The notes under the pieces are model-generated. The model had not been told where the DNA came from. It did not search any database and saw only the letters and a list, made by a program, of their open reading frames with translations. The translations under genes and the position numbers were made by a program. 64,000 bases of DNA, taken from Verrucomicrobiota bacterium. Its GTDB lineage: Bacteria > Verrucomicrobiota > Verrucomicrobiia > Limisphaerales > PALSA-1396. Location: positions 1 to 64,000 of the forward strand of contig JACQFP010000078.1 in assembly GCA_016200005.1 (NCBI GenBank), in the 5' to 3' direction. This document shows, piece after piece, positions 37,577-46,854 of the stretch (its first letter is position 1; each line of letters opens with the position of its first letter).

Positions 37577-37756
37577 AATCCCTAGCTCGTGAATTTGCAA
37601 TACATCTGCACTACGACTCGAGTCATACCAGTAAAAGACCGACGATTGCTTCCATGATGTGTCGTTTCGGTTGACGCATAGATGGTGTTGAATTGTCGCA
37701 TTATCGGTTTGCCCGCGACGTTACTTGCGATCATCCATCGTGCGCCAAACTCAAAT

Positions 37757-37978
37757 TCATCGGGCACGATATACGCATTTCCTGCCCGCGAGCAACCGAG
37801 CGGGGAGAAACAAAACGGCTCGAATCACGGCGAACAGTGCGCCTACCGTGATGCCAATGAGACGCAACGGCAACGAGACCAGCCAGACCAGCGGCAAGAG
37901 AATCAATGCCAGCAGCGCCACCGGCCAGGACAACACGAACAAGATGCACCATCCAATGAATAGAATCAGAACTTTCAT
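37757..37978 (-). CDS. Small two-helix membrane protein
   Basis: A 73-residue strongly hydrophobic protein beginning MKVLILFIGWCILFVLSW, with a second helix region (LPLRLIGITVGALFAVIRAV) and a basic tail. No family is recognised; its frame is the only one of several overlapping ones with a membrane-protein pattern. It may be expressed with the small frame at 38054-38221. Confidence 0.5.
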   Translation of the reverse strand: MKVLILFIGWCILFVLSWPVALLALILLPLVWLVSLPLRLIGITVGALFAVIRAVLFLPARLLAGRKCVYRAR

Positions 37979-38053
37979 GTCGCTTCTACATTGTCACTTT
38001 CCTGCCGGACGTCAACGGTCGGTTCAACCCTTGTCACCTTCTTTGCCGCCGGG

Positions 38054-38221
38054 TCATTCGCTCTTCCCAATTCCAATTTGTTTGAGGAACGGCTCGATGG
38101 AGCGGGGTCGTCCGAGAAATTTCTCAATCGAAATGTTCACGTCGCGCGAATCACCCGGTTCATAGATCTCCGCCCGCAATCGTAACTCCACGTACTGCGG
38201 GTCGTCGGCGCACGGATCCAA
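38054..38221 (-). CDS. Possible small gene or 3' remnant
   Basis: An open frame on the minus strand whose last 50 residues look protein-like (DDPQYVELRLRAEIYEPGDS, then IEKFLGRPRSIEPFLKQIG). It has no ATG; a TTG at 38221 is the best start, giving 55 residues, and a stop lies just upstream near 38260. It could be a short gene with an unusual start or the 3' end of a gene truncated by the haem-protein region. Confidence 0.3.
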   Translation of the reverse strand: MDPCADDPQYVELRLRAEIYEPGDSRDVNISIEKFLGRPRSIEPFLKQIGIGKSE

Positions 38222-38268
38222 GCCTGCAAGGTCTGCGTTTGCCCCGGAATCATTCCGCGGTTAAGTAG

Positions 38269-41178
38269 TCACTTCATCGACTTCAAGAACGTGATCAGGT
38301 CGGCAACTTCCTGCTTGCTCAGTTGCGCGTCGAGACCCTGCGGCATCACCGAGATCGTCCCCGGTCGGATGTCGGCGATGTCGGCCCGAGCGATGCGCGC
38401 CTCGGTGTCCGGCCCGGTCGCGAGCACGACTTCGTCAGCCCCGTCTTTGCGCAGCACGCCGCTGAAGCTATCCCCCGCTTTATTGACGACGACCACCGGT
38501 TCGAAGCTGCGCACGAAACTGGCGCTTGGATAGATCACGGCTTCGAGCAAATCTCGTTCGGTGCGGATCTTGCCAATGTTGCCGAGACTCGGGCCCACGT
38601 GGCCGCCGACATAACCGATCTCATGGCAGGTGAGGCAGGCGGTCTTGGTGCTGTTGAACACCAACTGTCCGCGCCGGATGTCGCCGTTAAGCGTCTTCAA
38701 CTCGTTGAGCAATTCTTCGAGGTGGGCGGCCTGCTTCGTGGCATCCACGTCGAGCGTCGCGAAATACTCCTCGGCGTCCTTTTGCGTGGCTTCGGGGAAT
38801 TTCGCGAAGTGTGGTCTGAGCTGGCTGGGGATCAGTCCCTTCGCACTCTTCGATTCGCGCAACGAGGCGACGAACTTTGTTCCCAGCGCGTCATCACCAC
38901 CGCCGTCGAAGGCCTCGCACAGTTTGTTCAATTCCAGCGGCCCGGCGGACTTCAAGTTGTCGGTGAGCGCCGCAAGCTGTTCCGCCTCGATCCTCGAATG
39001 CCCGAGCACGCCCGCCGCAGCGCTGCGAGTGGTCGGCGCGTTGTCGGCGGCAAGGCTGGCGCGCAGGAAATCAAATTCAATGGTGTCGAGCGAAGCGCCG
39101 GCCGGCAATGCCACGAGCGCGTCCAGTCGAAGTTGACCGGCTTGTTTGGTTTCGTGACCAATCGCCCTCAGCGCCGCGACGATGTTTGTGTCGCTGTTCA
39201 AGGTGCGGGCGGCGCGAACGGCGGACGGTTTCGAGGCGGAGTCGTTTCCCGAAAGAACCGACTGCACCGCCGCCTTCCAGCTCTCCGGTGGTTGCTTCAA
39301 ACCAGCGTTGGATATGGCATCCAAAGCTGCGACGCGCGTGTCGTCACGGAATCCGGACTGCGTGACTGAATCGGCAAGCAACTGTTGACCGGCCTCGGCG
39401 CGCGTGACGATGCGGAGTTGGCTGTTCAAAGCCTTGCGTTCGGCATCGGCAATTCCGGGCGCAGTGAGACGTTCACGAAACCAGCCGGCGAGTTCGCCGC
39501 CCCAATCGGAGTGGCGACCGAGAATCCAATTCGCTGTGCCGCTCATGCGCTCGTCGGCCGCGGTCAGGAACGGCACGACCTCGGTCGGTTTCAGGTCGCT
39601 GCCGTCCATCTGATCAAGGGCGATGAGAGCGGCACGGCGGACGTTCGGTTGGTCGGATTTCAGTCCGGCGCGGGTTGGTTCGGCGGCGTCGATGTCAATC
39701 AAGGCGCGAATCAACGCTTGTTCGAGTACGCGATCTTTGCCCGAAACGGCGATCACATCCAGCATCAAAGGAACGGATTTCTTGTCGCCCATCCGGCCTA
39801 AACCCTCGGCGGCGGCTCGTAGCGCATGAGCGTTTTGCTCATCCGGCTCTGAGCGGTAACGGGAAAGCACGCTGACAAACTTGGAACGATTTTTTTGCGG
39901 TGCAGTCAGAACAGCTTTTTGCAATACGGCCGACGGATTTTTCAGGTCGAGAGTTGGTGGCCTGACCAGCTTTGCATACGCCGCAGCGCGACCCTTGCCA
40001 GTCAACCTTGGCGCTCCCGATTTTCGCACCCGGTAAATCGCGCCCAACACATCCGGCTTCGCGAGTTGCGAACTGGGGCAACAAAGTTTGTACCAGCCGC
40101 CGGTGTCCACCACGAGCAGGCTGCCGTCGGCGTCCGGCAAGACATCCGTCGGATGGAAATCCACGCCATCGGACACGAGGAAATCGCTGTCGGTGCTCGC
40201 GTAAGTCGCGCCATTCGGCTTGAGGATGTGTCGCGTCACCCTGCGCAGGTTGAAAGTCGTGGCGAAAAAGTTGTCGCGAAATCCAACGCCAAAGACATCG
40301 CTTTCGTAACGGCAGAGCGCACATTCGGCAGCGGGGCCGGCCTGGTAAAACGGATGCATGACCTCGGGGCTGGCCCGTTTCACGCGGCCATCTTCGATCA
40401 CGTCGTGAATCTTGCCGAACACCGCGCCATAGACCGCGTGACCAATGCCGTCGCGAAAACCGGGCTGGCTGAAATCAATGAACGTGCTCGTGAAGATTGT
40501 CTCGCCTTCAGGTGTGAAGGCGACCTCGACCGGGTTGTCCATGCCGCCAGTCATGATGACGTCGAGGTCTGAGCCATCGGGCCGCGCACGATAGATGTGC
40601 GCCGCCTTGTCTTTCAATGTGCGACCGTTGCCGAGCTTGTGGGTCTGCTCGGCGAACGCGCCCTTTGTCCAATAGATGTAACCGTCCGGGCCAAGGTAAG
40701 GCCCGTGAATGTCGTTGGCGCAACCGGTGAGTGTGCCGCCCTTGAACCACTCCTCGCGCACGTCGGCGAGGCCGTCGCCGTTCGTGTCCTTGAAGCGCCA
40801 GATGCTTGGCGGCGCGGCCACATAAACCCAGCCGTCATGCCACAGACAACCTTGCGGGAACATCACTTTGTCAGCAAACACGGTGGCCTTGTCGAATTTG
40901 CCGTCGCAGTCCGTGTCTTCGAGGCACAGCACGCGGGCCGTCGGGTCCTTGAGTTGTTCAACCGGCTTTGCGTTAGAGCCGGACGAGTCGGTCACGTAAA
41001 GCCGGCCGTGGTCATCGAAACTGGCGCTGACCGGACGCGGGGCCAGGTTGGTGCCCCCAGCCAGTTCGACCTCGAACCCGTCGGGCACGGTGAAGGTTTG
41101 CGTGGGAAACTTGAATTGAGCAGCTTGGGTGGCGAGTGCAGCGCACAGCGTCAGGCTGAAATAAAGTCGCAATTTCAT
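38269..41178 (-). CDS. PVC-type haem-binding CxxCH protein
   Basis: A 969-residue exported protein. After a signal peptide (YFSLTLCAALATQAAQF) comes a sugar-dehydrogenase-like propeller domain (DGFEVELAGGTNLAPRPVS; NDIHGPYLGPDGYIYW; GVDFHPTDVLPDADGSLLVV), then a HEAT-like helical region (about 430-790) and a C-terminal cytochrome c domain with CLTCHEIGYVGGHVGPSL. This order is the PVC-type haem-binding family common in Planctomycetes and Verrucomicrobiota. The ATG at 41178 is next to the signal; an upstream start is unlikely. Substrate unknown. Confidence 0.93.
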   Translation of the reverse strand: MKLRLYFSLTLCAALATQAAQFKFPTQTFTVPDGFEVELAGGTNLAPRPVSASFDDHGRLYVTDSSGSNAKPVEQLKDPTARVLCLEDTDCDGKFDKATVFADKVMFPQGCLWHDGWVYVAAPPSIWRFKDTNGDGLADVREEWFKGGTLTGCANDIHGPYLGPDGYIYWTKGAFAEQTHKLGNGRTLKDKAAHIYRARPDGSDLDVIMTGGMDNPVEVAFTPEGETIFTSTFIDFSQPGFRDGIGHAVYGAVFGKIHDVIEDGRVKRASPEVMHPFYQAGPAAECALCRYESDVFGVGFRDNFFATTFNLRRVTRHILKPNGATYASTDSDFLVSDGVDFHPTDVLPDADGSLLVVDTGGWYKLCCPSSQLAKPDVLGAIYRVRKSGAPRLTGKGRAAAYAKLVRPPTLDLKNPSAVLQKAVLTAPQKNRSKFVSVLSRYRSEPDEQNAHALRAAAEGLGRMGDKKSVPLMLDVIAVSGKDRVLEQALIRALIDIDAAEPTRAGLKSDQPNVRRAALIALDQMDGSDLKPTEVVPFLTAADERMSGTANWILGRHSDWGGELAGWFRERLTAPGIADAERKALNSQLRIVTRAEAGQQLLADSVTQSGFRDDTRVAALDAISNAGLKQPPESWKAAVQSVLSGNDSASKPSAVRAARTLNSDTNIVAALRAIGHETKQAGQLRLDALVALPAGASLDTIEFDFLRASLAADNAPTTRSAAAGVLGHSRIEAEQLAALTDNLKSAGPLELNKLCEAFDGGGDDALGTKFVASLRESKSAKGLIPSQLRPHFAKFPEATQKDAEEYFATLDVDATKQAAHLEELLNELKTLNGDIRRGQLVFNSTKTACLTCHEIGYVGGHVGPSLGNIGKIRTERDLLEAVIYPSASFVRSFEPVVVVNKAGDSFSGVLRKDGADEVVLATGPDTEARIARADIADIRPGTISVMPQGLDAQLSKQEVADLITFLKSMK

Positions 41179-41307
41179 GGTTTGTCTGACCAGTAAACCG
41201 CACTGCCGGAAAAACGCAACGCGCAAAGTGAACTAAAGGAGCGGAGAAAGAAAATGACAAGCGCGGCCAAATCCGTTTCACTCTCCGCCGTTTTGCGATG
41301 TGTTTAC

Positions 41308-41340
41308 GAATCGTAAATCGTAAATCATAAATCGTAAATT
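41308..41340. repeat. AT-rich tandem repeat before carB
   Basis: Four near-copies of a 7-bp unit (atcgtaa/atcataa) end 7 bp before the carB ATG. AT-rich in a GC-rich region, so it may be a promoter or a slippage tract; function unknown. Confidence 0.75.
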
Positions 41341-41347
41341 CAGCGAG

Positions 41348-42970
41348 ATGCCCAAACGCACCGACATTCACAGCGTCCTCATCATCGGCGCCGGCCCGAT
41401 CATCATCGGCCAGGCGTGCGAGTTCGATTACTCCGGCACGCAAGCCTGCAAAGCCCTCAAGGAAGAAGGCTACCGCGTCGTCCTCGTCAACTCCAATCCG
41501 GCCACCATCATGACCGACCCGGAGTTCGCCGACCGCACTTACATCGAGCCGATCACGCCCGAGTGCGTGGAGAAAATCATCGTGCGCGAGTTGGAGGAGA
41601 TGAAGCGCATGGGCGTCCCGGTTGCAATGGGGAGCGCGCCCGCCCCGGGCGCACCCGAACGCGCCTCGCGTTCGGGAAAAGTCGAAGCCGGGGCGGCTTC
41701 GACAACGCGCGAGGCGCGCGTGCTCCCCAATGTTCCAAATAAACTCGTCCTCCTCCCCACCCTCGGCGGGCAGACCGCACTCAACACCGCCATGTCGCTG
41801 CACCGCTCCGGCGTGCTGCAAAAACACGGCGTTGAAATGATCGGCGCAAAGGCCGAGGCAATCCAGAAAGGCGAAGACCGCCAGATTTTCAAAGACCTCA
41901 TGTTGAGCATCGGCCTCGACGTGCCCATCTCCGGCACGGCCCACAACATGGACGAAGCCCGCGCCGTGGCCGACAAGATCGGTCGCTTCCCGCTGATCAT
42001 TCGCCCGGCGTTCACCCTCGGCGGCACAGGCGGCGGCATCGGTTACAACCGCGAAGAATTCGAGGAGATCGCGAAACGCGGCATCGAGCTTTCGCCCGTG
42101 AACGAAATTCTCATCGAAGAATCCCTGCTCGGCTGGAAGGAATACGAGATGGAAGTCATGCGCGACAAGGCCGACAACTGCGTCATCATCTGTTCCATCG
42201 AGAACTTCGATCCCATGGGCGTCCACACCGGCGACAGCATCACCGTCGCGCCCATCCAGACGCTGACCGACAAGGAATTTCAAATCATGCGCGACCAGAG
42301 CTTCGCAGTGATCCGCGCGGTCGGCGTCGAGACCGGCGGCTCGAACATCCAGTTCGGCGTCAGCCCGGAGAATGGCCGCATGGTCATCATCGAGATGAAC
42401 CCGCGCGTCAGCCGCAGCTCCGCACTCGCGTCCAAGGCCACCGGATTTCCCATCGCGAAAATCGCCGCCAAACTCGCCGTCGGCTACCTGCTCGACGAAC
42501 TCAAGAACGACATCACGCGCGAAACGCCAGCGAGCTTCGAGCCGAGCATTGATTACGTGGTGACAAAAATCCCCCGGTTCGCGTTTGAAAAATTTCCCCA
42601 GGCCGATCCAACCCTAACGACCCAGATGAAATCCGTCGGTGAAGCAATGGCAATCGGGCGAACCTTCAAAGAGTCTCTCCAGAAATGTCTCCGCTCCCTC
42701 GAAATCGGCCGCAGCGGACTCGGCGGTGATGGAAAGTCGTGGCGAATTGGAACAGAAGTTTACGGAGACAGAGACATCCTTCCCCGCGACGTGATTTCCC
42801 GAAAACTCTCCGTCCCCAACGCCGAGCGAATCTTTTTCATCCGCCACGCGCTGCGCGCCGGATTTACGATTGAGGAAATCTTCCAACTGACCAAGATAGA
42901 CCGCTGGTTCTTGGTGCAGATTAAAGAAATTGTGGATTTTGAGGAGGAACTGGCGGGGGCGATGAACTGA
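41348..42970 (+). CDS. carB: Carbamoyl-phosphate synthase large chain, N-terminal half only
   Basis: Start of the large chain that makes carbamoyl phosphate for pyrimidines and arginine. The 540-residue product shows [30 protein letters not shown] and the ATP-grasp signatures of the carboxyphosphate half, ending EEELAGAMN at a TGA. E. coli CarB has about 1073 residues, and the C-terminal half is absent from this window. Split large chains exist (for example Aquifex), but this one stops about 50 residues before the usual split point, so truncation is possible. Residues ~83-131 contain a repeat-bearing insertion. From ~42556 to the stop codon use differs from the upstream part. Confidence 0.85.
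   Translation: MPKRTDIHSVLIIGAGPIIIGQACEFDYSGTQACKALKEEGYRVVLVNSNPATIMTDPEFADRTYIEPITPECVEKIIVRELEEMKRMGVPVAMGSAPAPGAPERASRSGKVEAGAASTTREARVLPNVPNKLVLLPTLGGQTALNTAMSLHRSGVLQKHGVEMIGAKAEAIQKGEDRQIFKDLMLSIGLDVPISGTAHNMDEARAVADKIGRFPLIIRPAFTLGGTGGGIGYNREEFEEIAKRGIELSPVNEILIEESLLGWKEYEMEVMRDKADNCVIICSIENFDPMGVHTGDSITVAPIQTLTDKEFQIMRDQSFAVIRAVGVETGGSNIQFGVSPENGRMVIIEMNPRVSRSSALASKATGFPIAKIAAKLAVGYLLDELKNDITRETPASFEPSIDYVVTKIPRFAFEKFPQADPTLTTQMKSVGEAMAIGRTFKESLQKCLRSLEIGRSGLGGDGKSWRIGTEVYGDRDILPRDVISRKLSVPNAERIFFIRHALRAGFTIEEIFQLTKIDRWFLVQIKEIVDFEEELAGAMN
41629..41728. repeat. Palindromic element inserted in frame within carB
   Basis: Exactly 100 bp bounded by ggggagcgcg and cgcgtgctcccc, with a nested stem (cgaagccg / cggcttcg). 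It encodes about 33 residues of low-complexity Ala/Gly/Pro between the conserved IIVRE and [12 protein letters not shown] blocks, where E. coli CarB has no insertion. Same family as 45954-46070 and 47262-47377. Confidence 0.9.
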
Positions 42971-43020
42971 ATTAAAATCAGCTTAACACGCGCGAAGCTG
43001 TGTTCTATGCTCCCAACCCT

Positions 43021-43884
43021 ATGGCAGAGTTCGTTGGTCTATTGATGATCGTCCTCGCATTGGGGATCGGATGCTGGAGGTTTTTCAAAGGTCGAAAATT
43101 ACCAGGAAGCGGCTTGGCCCTCTTGGTTCTTGCATGTTTTATTGGAGTTGCGCTGGTGCTGAACAAGCGGGTTTCGGAGTTAAGCTTCGGTAAACTGGCA
43201 ACTCTGAAAGCGGCGGTCACGCAGGCGCAGTCAGACGCCGACCAAATTGCAGCCGTCCGTCAAAGAGTGGAGGCGCAGGCAGCCACGATTGACCTGGTAG
43301 CAAAAGAATCTGCGGACGCAAAGCGTCTCTTGGGCGAACTCAGAAATGAAAATGCGATTGCGGACAAGAAACTGCGAGCTTTGGAGGGAAAGACTTCTGA
43401 TCTTGGTCAATTGCCAGACGGCCGAATTATGACCGGCGGTTTTGTTCTCGGTCGAGCTTCCGTGTTGATCGATGGTGTGACAAACCTTGTGGCTCTATTC
43501 TCAAAAGGAAAACCCAAAGAAGCCTTCGACATCGCTCGCGATTGTGTGCGGCGCTATGAAGAATCGGCTGCTATGACCAAAGGGATGCAAGCCTCCGTAG
43601 GTGATGTCGTTTTATCGAAGGACGGAGTCTCTATGATGTATGAGGCTGGGGCAAAGAGTGCCTTGATGGTAAACGAGAATGAAGTCGGTCTGAAATGGGC
43701 ACGTGCCGGTGTTCAGAATGATCCGCGGCCTGAAATGAACGCCCTTTTGGCCGCTGCGTTGATCAAATCAGGTCGAGATGACGAAGCGCAAAAATTCATT
43801 CAAGAGACAATCTCGAAGGGTGGGACTAATGCACAGACGTTTAGGGCCTTGCTTGAACAGCAGGGCATATTGCGAAAGCGGTGA
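43021..43884 (+). CDS. Membrane-anchored coiled-coil protein with TPR-like C-terminus
   Basis: A 287-residue protein: two membrane segments (FVGLLMIVLALGIGCWRFF; GLALLVLACFIGVALVL), a coiled coil (about residues 55-125, rich in Ala, Gln, Lys and Glu) and a C-terminal region resembling tetratricopeptide pairs (WARAGVQNDPRPEMNALLAA, then SGRDDEAQKFIQETI). The ATG at 43021 is preferred, although GTG at 43000 is possible. It lies in the first segment between carB copies. Not recognised as a known family. Confidence 0.65.
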   Translation: MAEFVGLLMIVLALGIGCWRFFKGRKLPGSGLALLVLACFIGVALVLNKRVSELSFGKLATLKAAVTQAQSDADQIAAVRQRVEAQAATIDLVAKESADAKRLLGELRNENAIADKKLRALEGKTSDLGQLPDGRIMTGGFVLGRASVLIDGVTNLVALFSKGKPKEAFDIARDCVRRYEESAAMTKGMQASVGDVVLSKDGVSMMYEAGAKSALMVNENEVGLKWARAGVQNDPRPEMNALLAAALIKSGRDDEAQKFIQETISKGGTNAQTFRALLEQQGILRKR

Positions 43885-44274
43885 TACAACGCTGGACGAA
43901 GACTGACTAGTCATTAGTGCATCCCTTCTCTGCTCCGCTCGCGAATCCCAACAGGGCGGACTCACTCGCGCCCGCTCGTTCGGCCCTTGCGGGCCTTTGA
44001 CTGCGGAAAATTCTTTTCGCCGTCTCCCAGTCCAATCCATCAGCCCAGCGGTTGCCCCGAAAGCATTCGGTGCTACCCTGGGAAACCGTCCCCACAAATT
44101 CCGCGTCAGGAGCCCGGCTGTGGCAAAGCCCAGCCGCAGCACGTTCGCAAACCCACGCCGCAAAATATTTTCAACCGCCTCCGCCCATCCACCCGCTGCG
44201 ACTGGTCCTGCGGACACAGTCGCGCTCCGCAAGAAGATGTTTCAAACGCGCGGCCTGTGTGCTACAAAACATTC
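43885..44274. other. Gene-free spacer
   Basis: 390 bp without convincing gene. Short hairpins are present (ggcccttgcgggcc at 43981-43994; ctgcgact...cagtcgc near 44196-44226). It may contain remnants of an older insertion; the methyltransferase start lies at its right end. Confidence 0.5.
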
Positions 44275-45141
44275 ATGCGCAAGCTTGATTCAGTCTCCGG
44301 CAAAATTCACCAAACCGATGCGCGTTCGTTCATGCGCGAGTTGCCCGATGCGTCGGTTGACCTCATCGTTTGCGACGGGCCTTACGCGGTCACGACGCAC
44401 GATTGGGACAACGTGGCGGACATCCAGCATTTCAATCTCGAACTGCTGAAATCTTTTTCCCGGCTGCTCAAGCCCGGCGGCGCGGCTTATCTGTGCGGCA
44501 AGCCGGACTGCATTGATTTCATTGATTACCGGTCGTTTCTCACATTGCAGTCAAAAATTGTTTGGTATCAGCCAAGCCGGCTCGCGCAGGGCCGCATTTC
44601 CTACACGAACAATTACGACGTGATCTGCTACTTCACCAAGGGCAAAGCCAAGACATTCAATCTTGACGACATTCGCGTGCCGCAATTGGTGGAGTTGGAG
44701 CATCGGCTGCGCTGTGAACGCGTGCCGTCGGTGCGCAATGGCAAATATGGCAAGACGGTGTTCCATCCCGACGGCAAGAATCCCGGCGACGTGTGGGGCG
44801 ACATCAAGCAACTCACCTACAAGTCGAAGGAACTGGTCAGCCGGGAAATGCTGAACACGATTCAGAAACCGGAAAAGCTGATGGAGCGAATCATCAAGGC
44901 CAGTTCAAATCCGGCTGACTTGGTGTTCGATCCGTTCTGCGGTTCGGGAACTGTGCCCGTAGTTTGCCAGCGGCTTGGCCGCAAATTTGTTGCCTGTGAA
45001 ATCAATGCAGACTACTGCCGACTTGCCGAAGTGCGAATGACTAAGACAGCAAACGGCGTCGAATCGTCGGAAAATCTGTTTGAGTTTTCCACTGTGGGCC
45101 GGAACGGACACGCCGTTACTTCTCAAGCCTGCTTGGTGTAA
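44275..45141 (+). CDS. DNA methyltransferase, beta-class (N4-cytosine or N6-adenine)
   Basis: A 288-residue DNA methylase with the beta-class order, catalytic motif before the SAM motif: IVCDGPYAVTTHDWDN (DGPY in place of DPPY) near residue 36 and VFDPFCGSGTVPVVC near 215. The target-recognition region between them includes IVWYQPSRLAQGR and VWGDIKQLTYKSKE. The ATG at 44275 gives the usual short N-terminus; the frame runs further upstream but with little protein-like content. It faces the gene at 45123-45623, overlapping its 3' end by 19 bp, typical of convergent restriction-modification pairs. Confidence 0.88.
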   Translation: MRKLDSVSGKIHQTDARSFMRELPDASVDLIVCDGPYAVTTHDWDNVADIQHFNLELLKSFSRLLKPGGAAYLCGKPDCIDFIDYRSFLTLQSKIVWYQPSRLAQGRISYTNNYDVICYFTKGKAKTFNLDDIRVPQLVELEHRLRCERVPSVRNGKYGKTVFHPDGKNPGDVWGDIKQLTYKSKELVSREMLNTIQKPEKLMERIIKASSNPADLVFDPFCGSGTVPVVCQRLGRKFVACEINADYCRLAEVRMTKTANGVESSENLFEFSTVGRNGHAVTSQACLV

Positions 45142-45623
45142 ACAACCTTTCCATTTTGTTCAGCCCACTTGATGCTGAGTCCAATGTGGGAAATATCGTT
45201 CTTGCTCGCATCAAGCTTCCTTTCTACTTCTTTCAAAACCAAATCCACCGGAACTTCATATATCACGAGAACATCCATTGGGCTGTCCTGATCGAAAACC
45301 GCGCAGTAAATGGCGGTGTTGCGCGTGATGCGGTCCAAAGATTTTGCCCGCTTTTCAGGTGTCTTGCTAAACATCCTGTCTAGTTGGAATGTGCCCTTCT
45401 TCTTTCCTTTGGAGCAGGTAAGATATTCAAACTTTCGGTCAGGATTCGTCGAGTCGAAAGCGTCTGGTTCGTGCTTTGTTTTGTGAACTTCATGCCCAGG
45501 GAGGTGGCCTGCAACGATCATTTCCTTGACGAGACCCGGCTGGAGCAAATTTTTGAATCCATGTTCAGTCGCAATCTCCTGCGCCTTGCGGACGCAGTTG
45601 ATGATTTGGCTGATGTAATTCAT
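45123..45623 (-). CDS. Putative restriction endonuclease partner (unrecognised)
   Basis: A 166-residue protein convergent with and overlapping the methyltransferase. It has a segment (KHEPDAFDSTNPDRKFEYLT) that resembles the catalytic PD-(D/E)xK core of type II endonucleases, with EPDA followed by FEYLT after a charged stretch, but the final Lys is not in the standard position. The N-terminal helix pattern and the KVVYTKQA end are not matched to a named enzyme. Restriction function is inferred mainly from position and this partial motif. Confidence 0.55.
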   Translation of the reverse strand: MNYISQIINCVRKAQEIATEHGFKNLLQPGLVKEMIVAGHLPGHEVHKTKHEPDAFDSTNPDRKFEYLTCSKGKKKGTFQLDRMFSKTPEKRAKSLDRITRNTAIYCAVFDQDSPMDVLVIYEVPVDLVLKEVERKLDASKNDISHIGLSIKWAEQNGKVVYTKQA

Positions 45624-45788
45624 TGACTGCCAGAGAGGCTATTTGCTTTGGCTTGAATTGTCGAGTTGGCGATTCTCGCCGCCAGGCTCGCCGTCTGCTA
45701 CCTGCTCGACGAAATCAAGAACGATCCCGCGATGGCGGGACGCGAAACCCCCGCCAGCTTCGAGCCAACGATTGATTACGTCGTCACC

Positions 45789-45820
<32 letters not shown>

Positions 45821-45830
45821 ACAAGCCGGC

Positions 45831-45903
45831 GTAGCGGCTTTCGGCAGAAAGCCGCCATTCAAGAAATCTTTTAGTTTGCGGCGCTCTGCCGAGACGCCGC
45901 TAC
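45831..45903. repeat. gtagcggc palindromic element inside carB copy 2
   Basis: Bounded by gtagcggc and gccgctac, with an inner stem cggcagaaagccg. It replaces about seven CarB residues in frame. A second family distinct from the ggggagc element. Confidence 0.85.
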
Positions 45904-45953
45904 GGATGAAAAGCGTGGGCGAAGCGATGGCCATCGGGCGCACGTTCAAGGAT

Positions 45954-46070
45954 GGGGAGCAAACGCGCCTCGCGTGTCGGTTTCGACGCCCTCGTCGAAA
46001 CCACCTTCGCCCCCATCGGATTCGTTCAGCGTGGCGCTGACCGATGCACGCGAGGGCGCGTGCGCTCCCC
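45954..46070. repeat. ggggagc palindromic element in carB copy 2
   Basis: 117 bp from ggggagcaaacgcg to cgcgtgcgctcccc, with a nested stem around ggtttcgacg / cgtcgaaacc. Nearly identical to the copy at 47262-47377, and inserted after the same CarB codon (GRTFK). Confidence 0.9.
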
Positions 46071-46201
46071 AGTGCGCTCGCTGGAGATTGGCCGCAGCGG
46101 CCTGGGCGGCGACGGCTAACCCTGGCGCATCGGCACGGAAAATCACCTCGCGTCAGAACAAGGTTTCCATTCATCGGCGGATCAGCTATCAAATCGTCAC
46201 C

Positions 46202-46813
46202 ATGAAATTTCGCGTGCGCGTCGGGAACGATGATTTGCCTGTCGAATTCACTTTCGCGACGCAACGCGACCTGACCCGGTTGGCTCGTTGGCGCTCTCCA
46301 TCTCCAGAACAGCTACGTAATAATCCGCACGTTCAAGATGCGCTCGAATACTGCCAGCTTGCAAACAAGCGATGGAAAACCTACCGGGCGATTGGCCGAA
46401 CGGCGGTGTCTTTGAAGGAGATCAAGCGCGCAATTCAAAAGGATGCAAGCACCGAGGTTGTATTTGTGATGCTTGCGCGTGCCGCATGGCACAAACCTTC
46501 GCCGATTCTTGGATTCTGTTTTTGCCGAAGAACGTGGTGTCATCATGTCGTGCTGGATTTCGCAGCGTCGCACCCGAACGCCATTGGCCCAGCCGGTGGC
46601 GAAGTGCAGGGCGTCGGCGCGGGCATGTTGTATTCGCTCGTTCAAATGGCCAGCGGCATCGGCTTGAAAATCATTTGGGGCGAGGCGACCAAGAATTCCG
46701 CCAAGTTTTATGTGAAGACCTTGGCGGTTCGGAATGTGGCCGACCACTTCTTCATCAGAGGCCGCACGCGCCAACATTGTCTTCGACAGTTCGAGCTTGT
46801 GGCTTGGCGATGA
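46202..46813 (+). CDS. GNAT-like protein
   Basis: A 203-residue protein. The C-terminal half reads like a GNAT acyltransferase: VVFVMLARAAWHKPSPILGF, VVLDFAASHPN followed by GVGAGMLYSLVQMA (acetyl-CoA loop position) and IIWGEATKNSAKFYVKTLA. The N-terminus is rich in basic residues and helical. The ATG at 46202 is taken because the frame upstream is carB pseudogene. It is followed by a 59-codon gene and lies between two carB fragments. Confidence 0.6.
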   Translation: MKFRVRVGNDDLPVEFTFATQRDLTRLARWRSPSPEQLRNNPHVQDALEYCQLANKRWKTYRAIGRTAVSLKEIKRAIQKDASTEVVFVMLARAAWHKPSPILGFCFCRRTWCHHVVLDFAASHPNAIGPAGGEVQGVGAGMLYSLVQMASGIGLKIIWGEATKNSAKFYVKTLAVRNVADHFFIRGRTRQHCLRQFELVAWR

Positions 46814-46854
46814 TGCCGCTTGCGTGGCTTGAAAATTTGTGAGAAAGTTTTCGC

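Noticed and set aside
37991-38185. 64-codon plus-strand frame before the haem-protein gene
   Set aside because: It overlaps the more protein-like minus-strand frame and has no ribosome site.
43987-44274. Upstream extension of the DNA methyltransferase
   Set aside because: The extra 96 codons lack protein-like pattern and contain hairpin repeats; the fold begins after ATG 44275.
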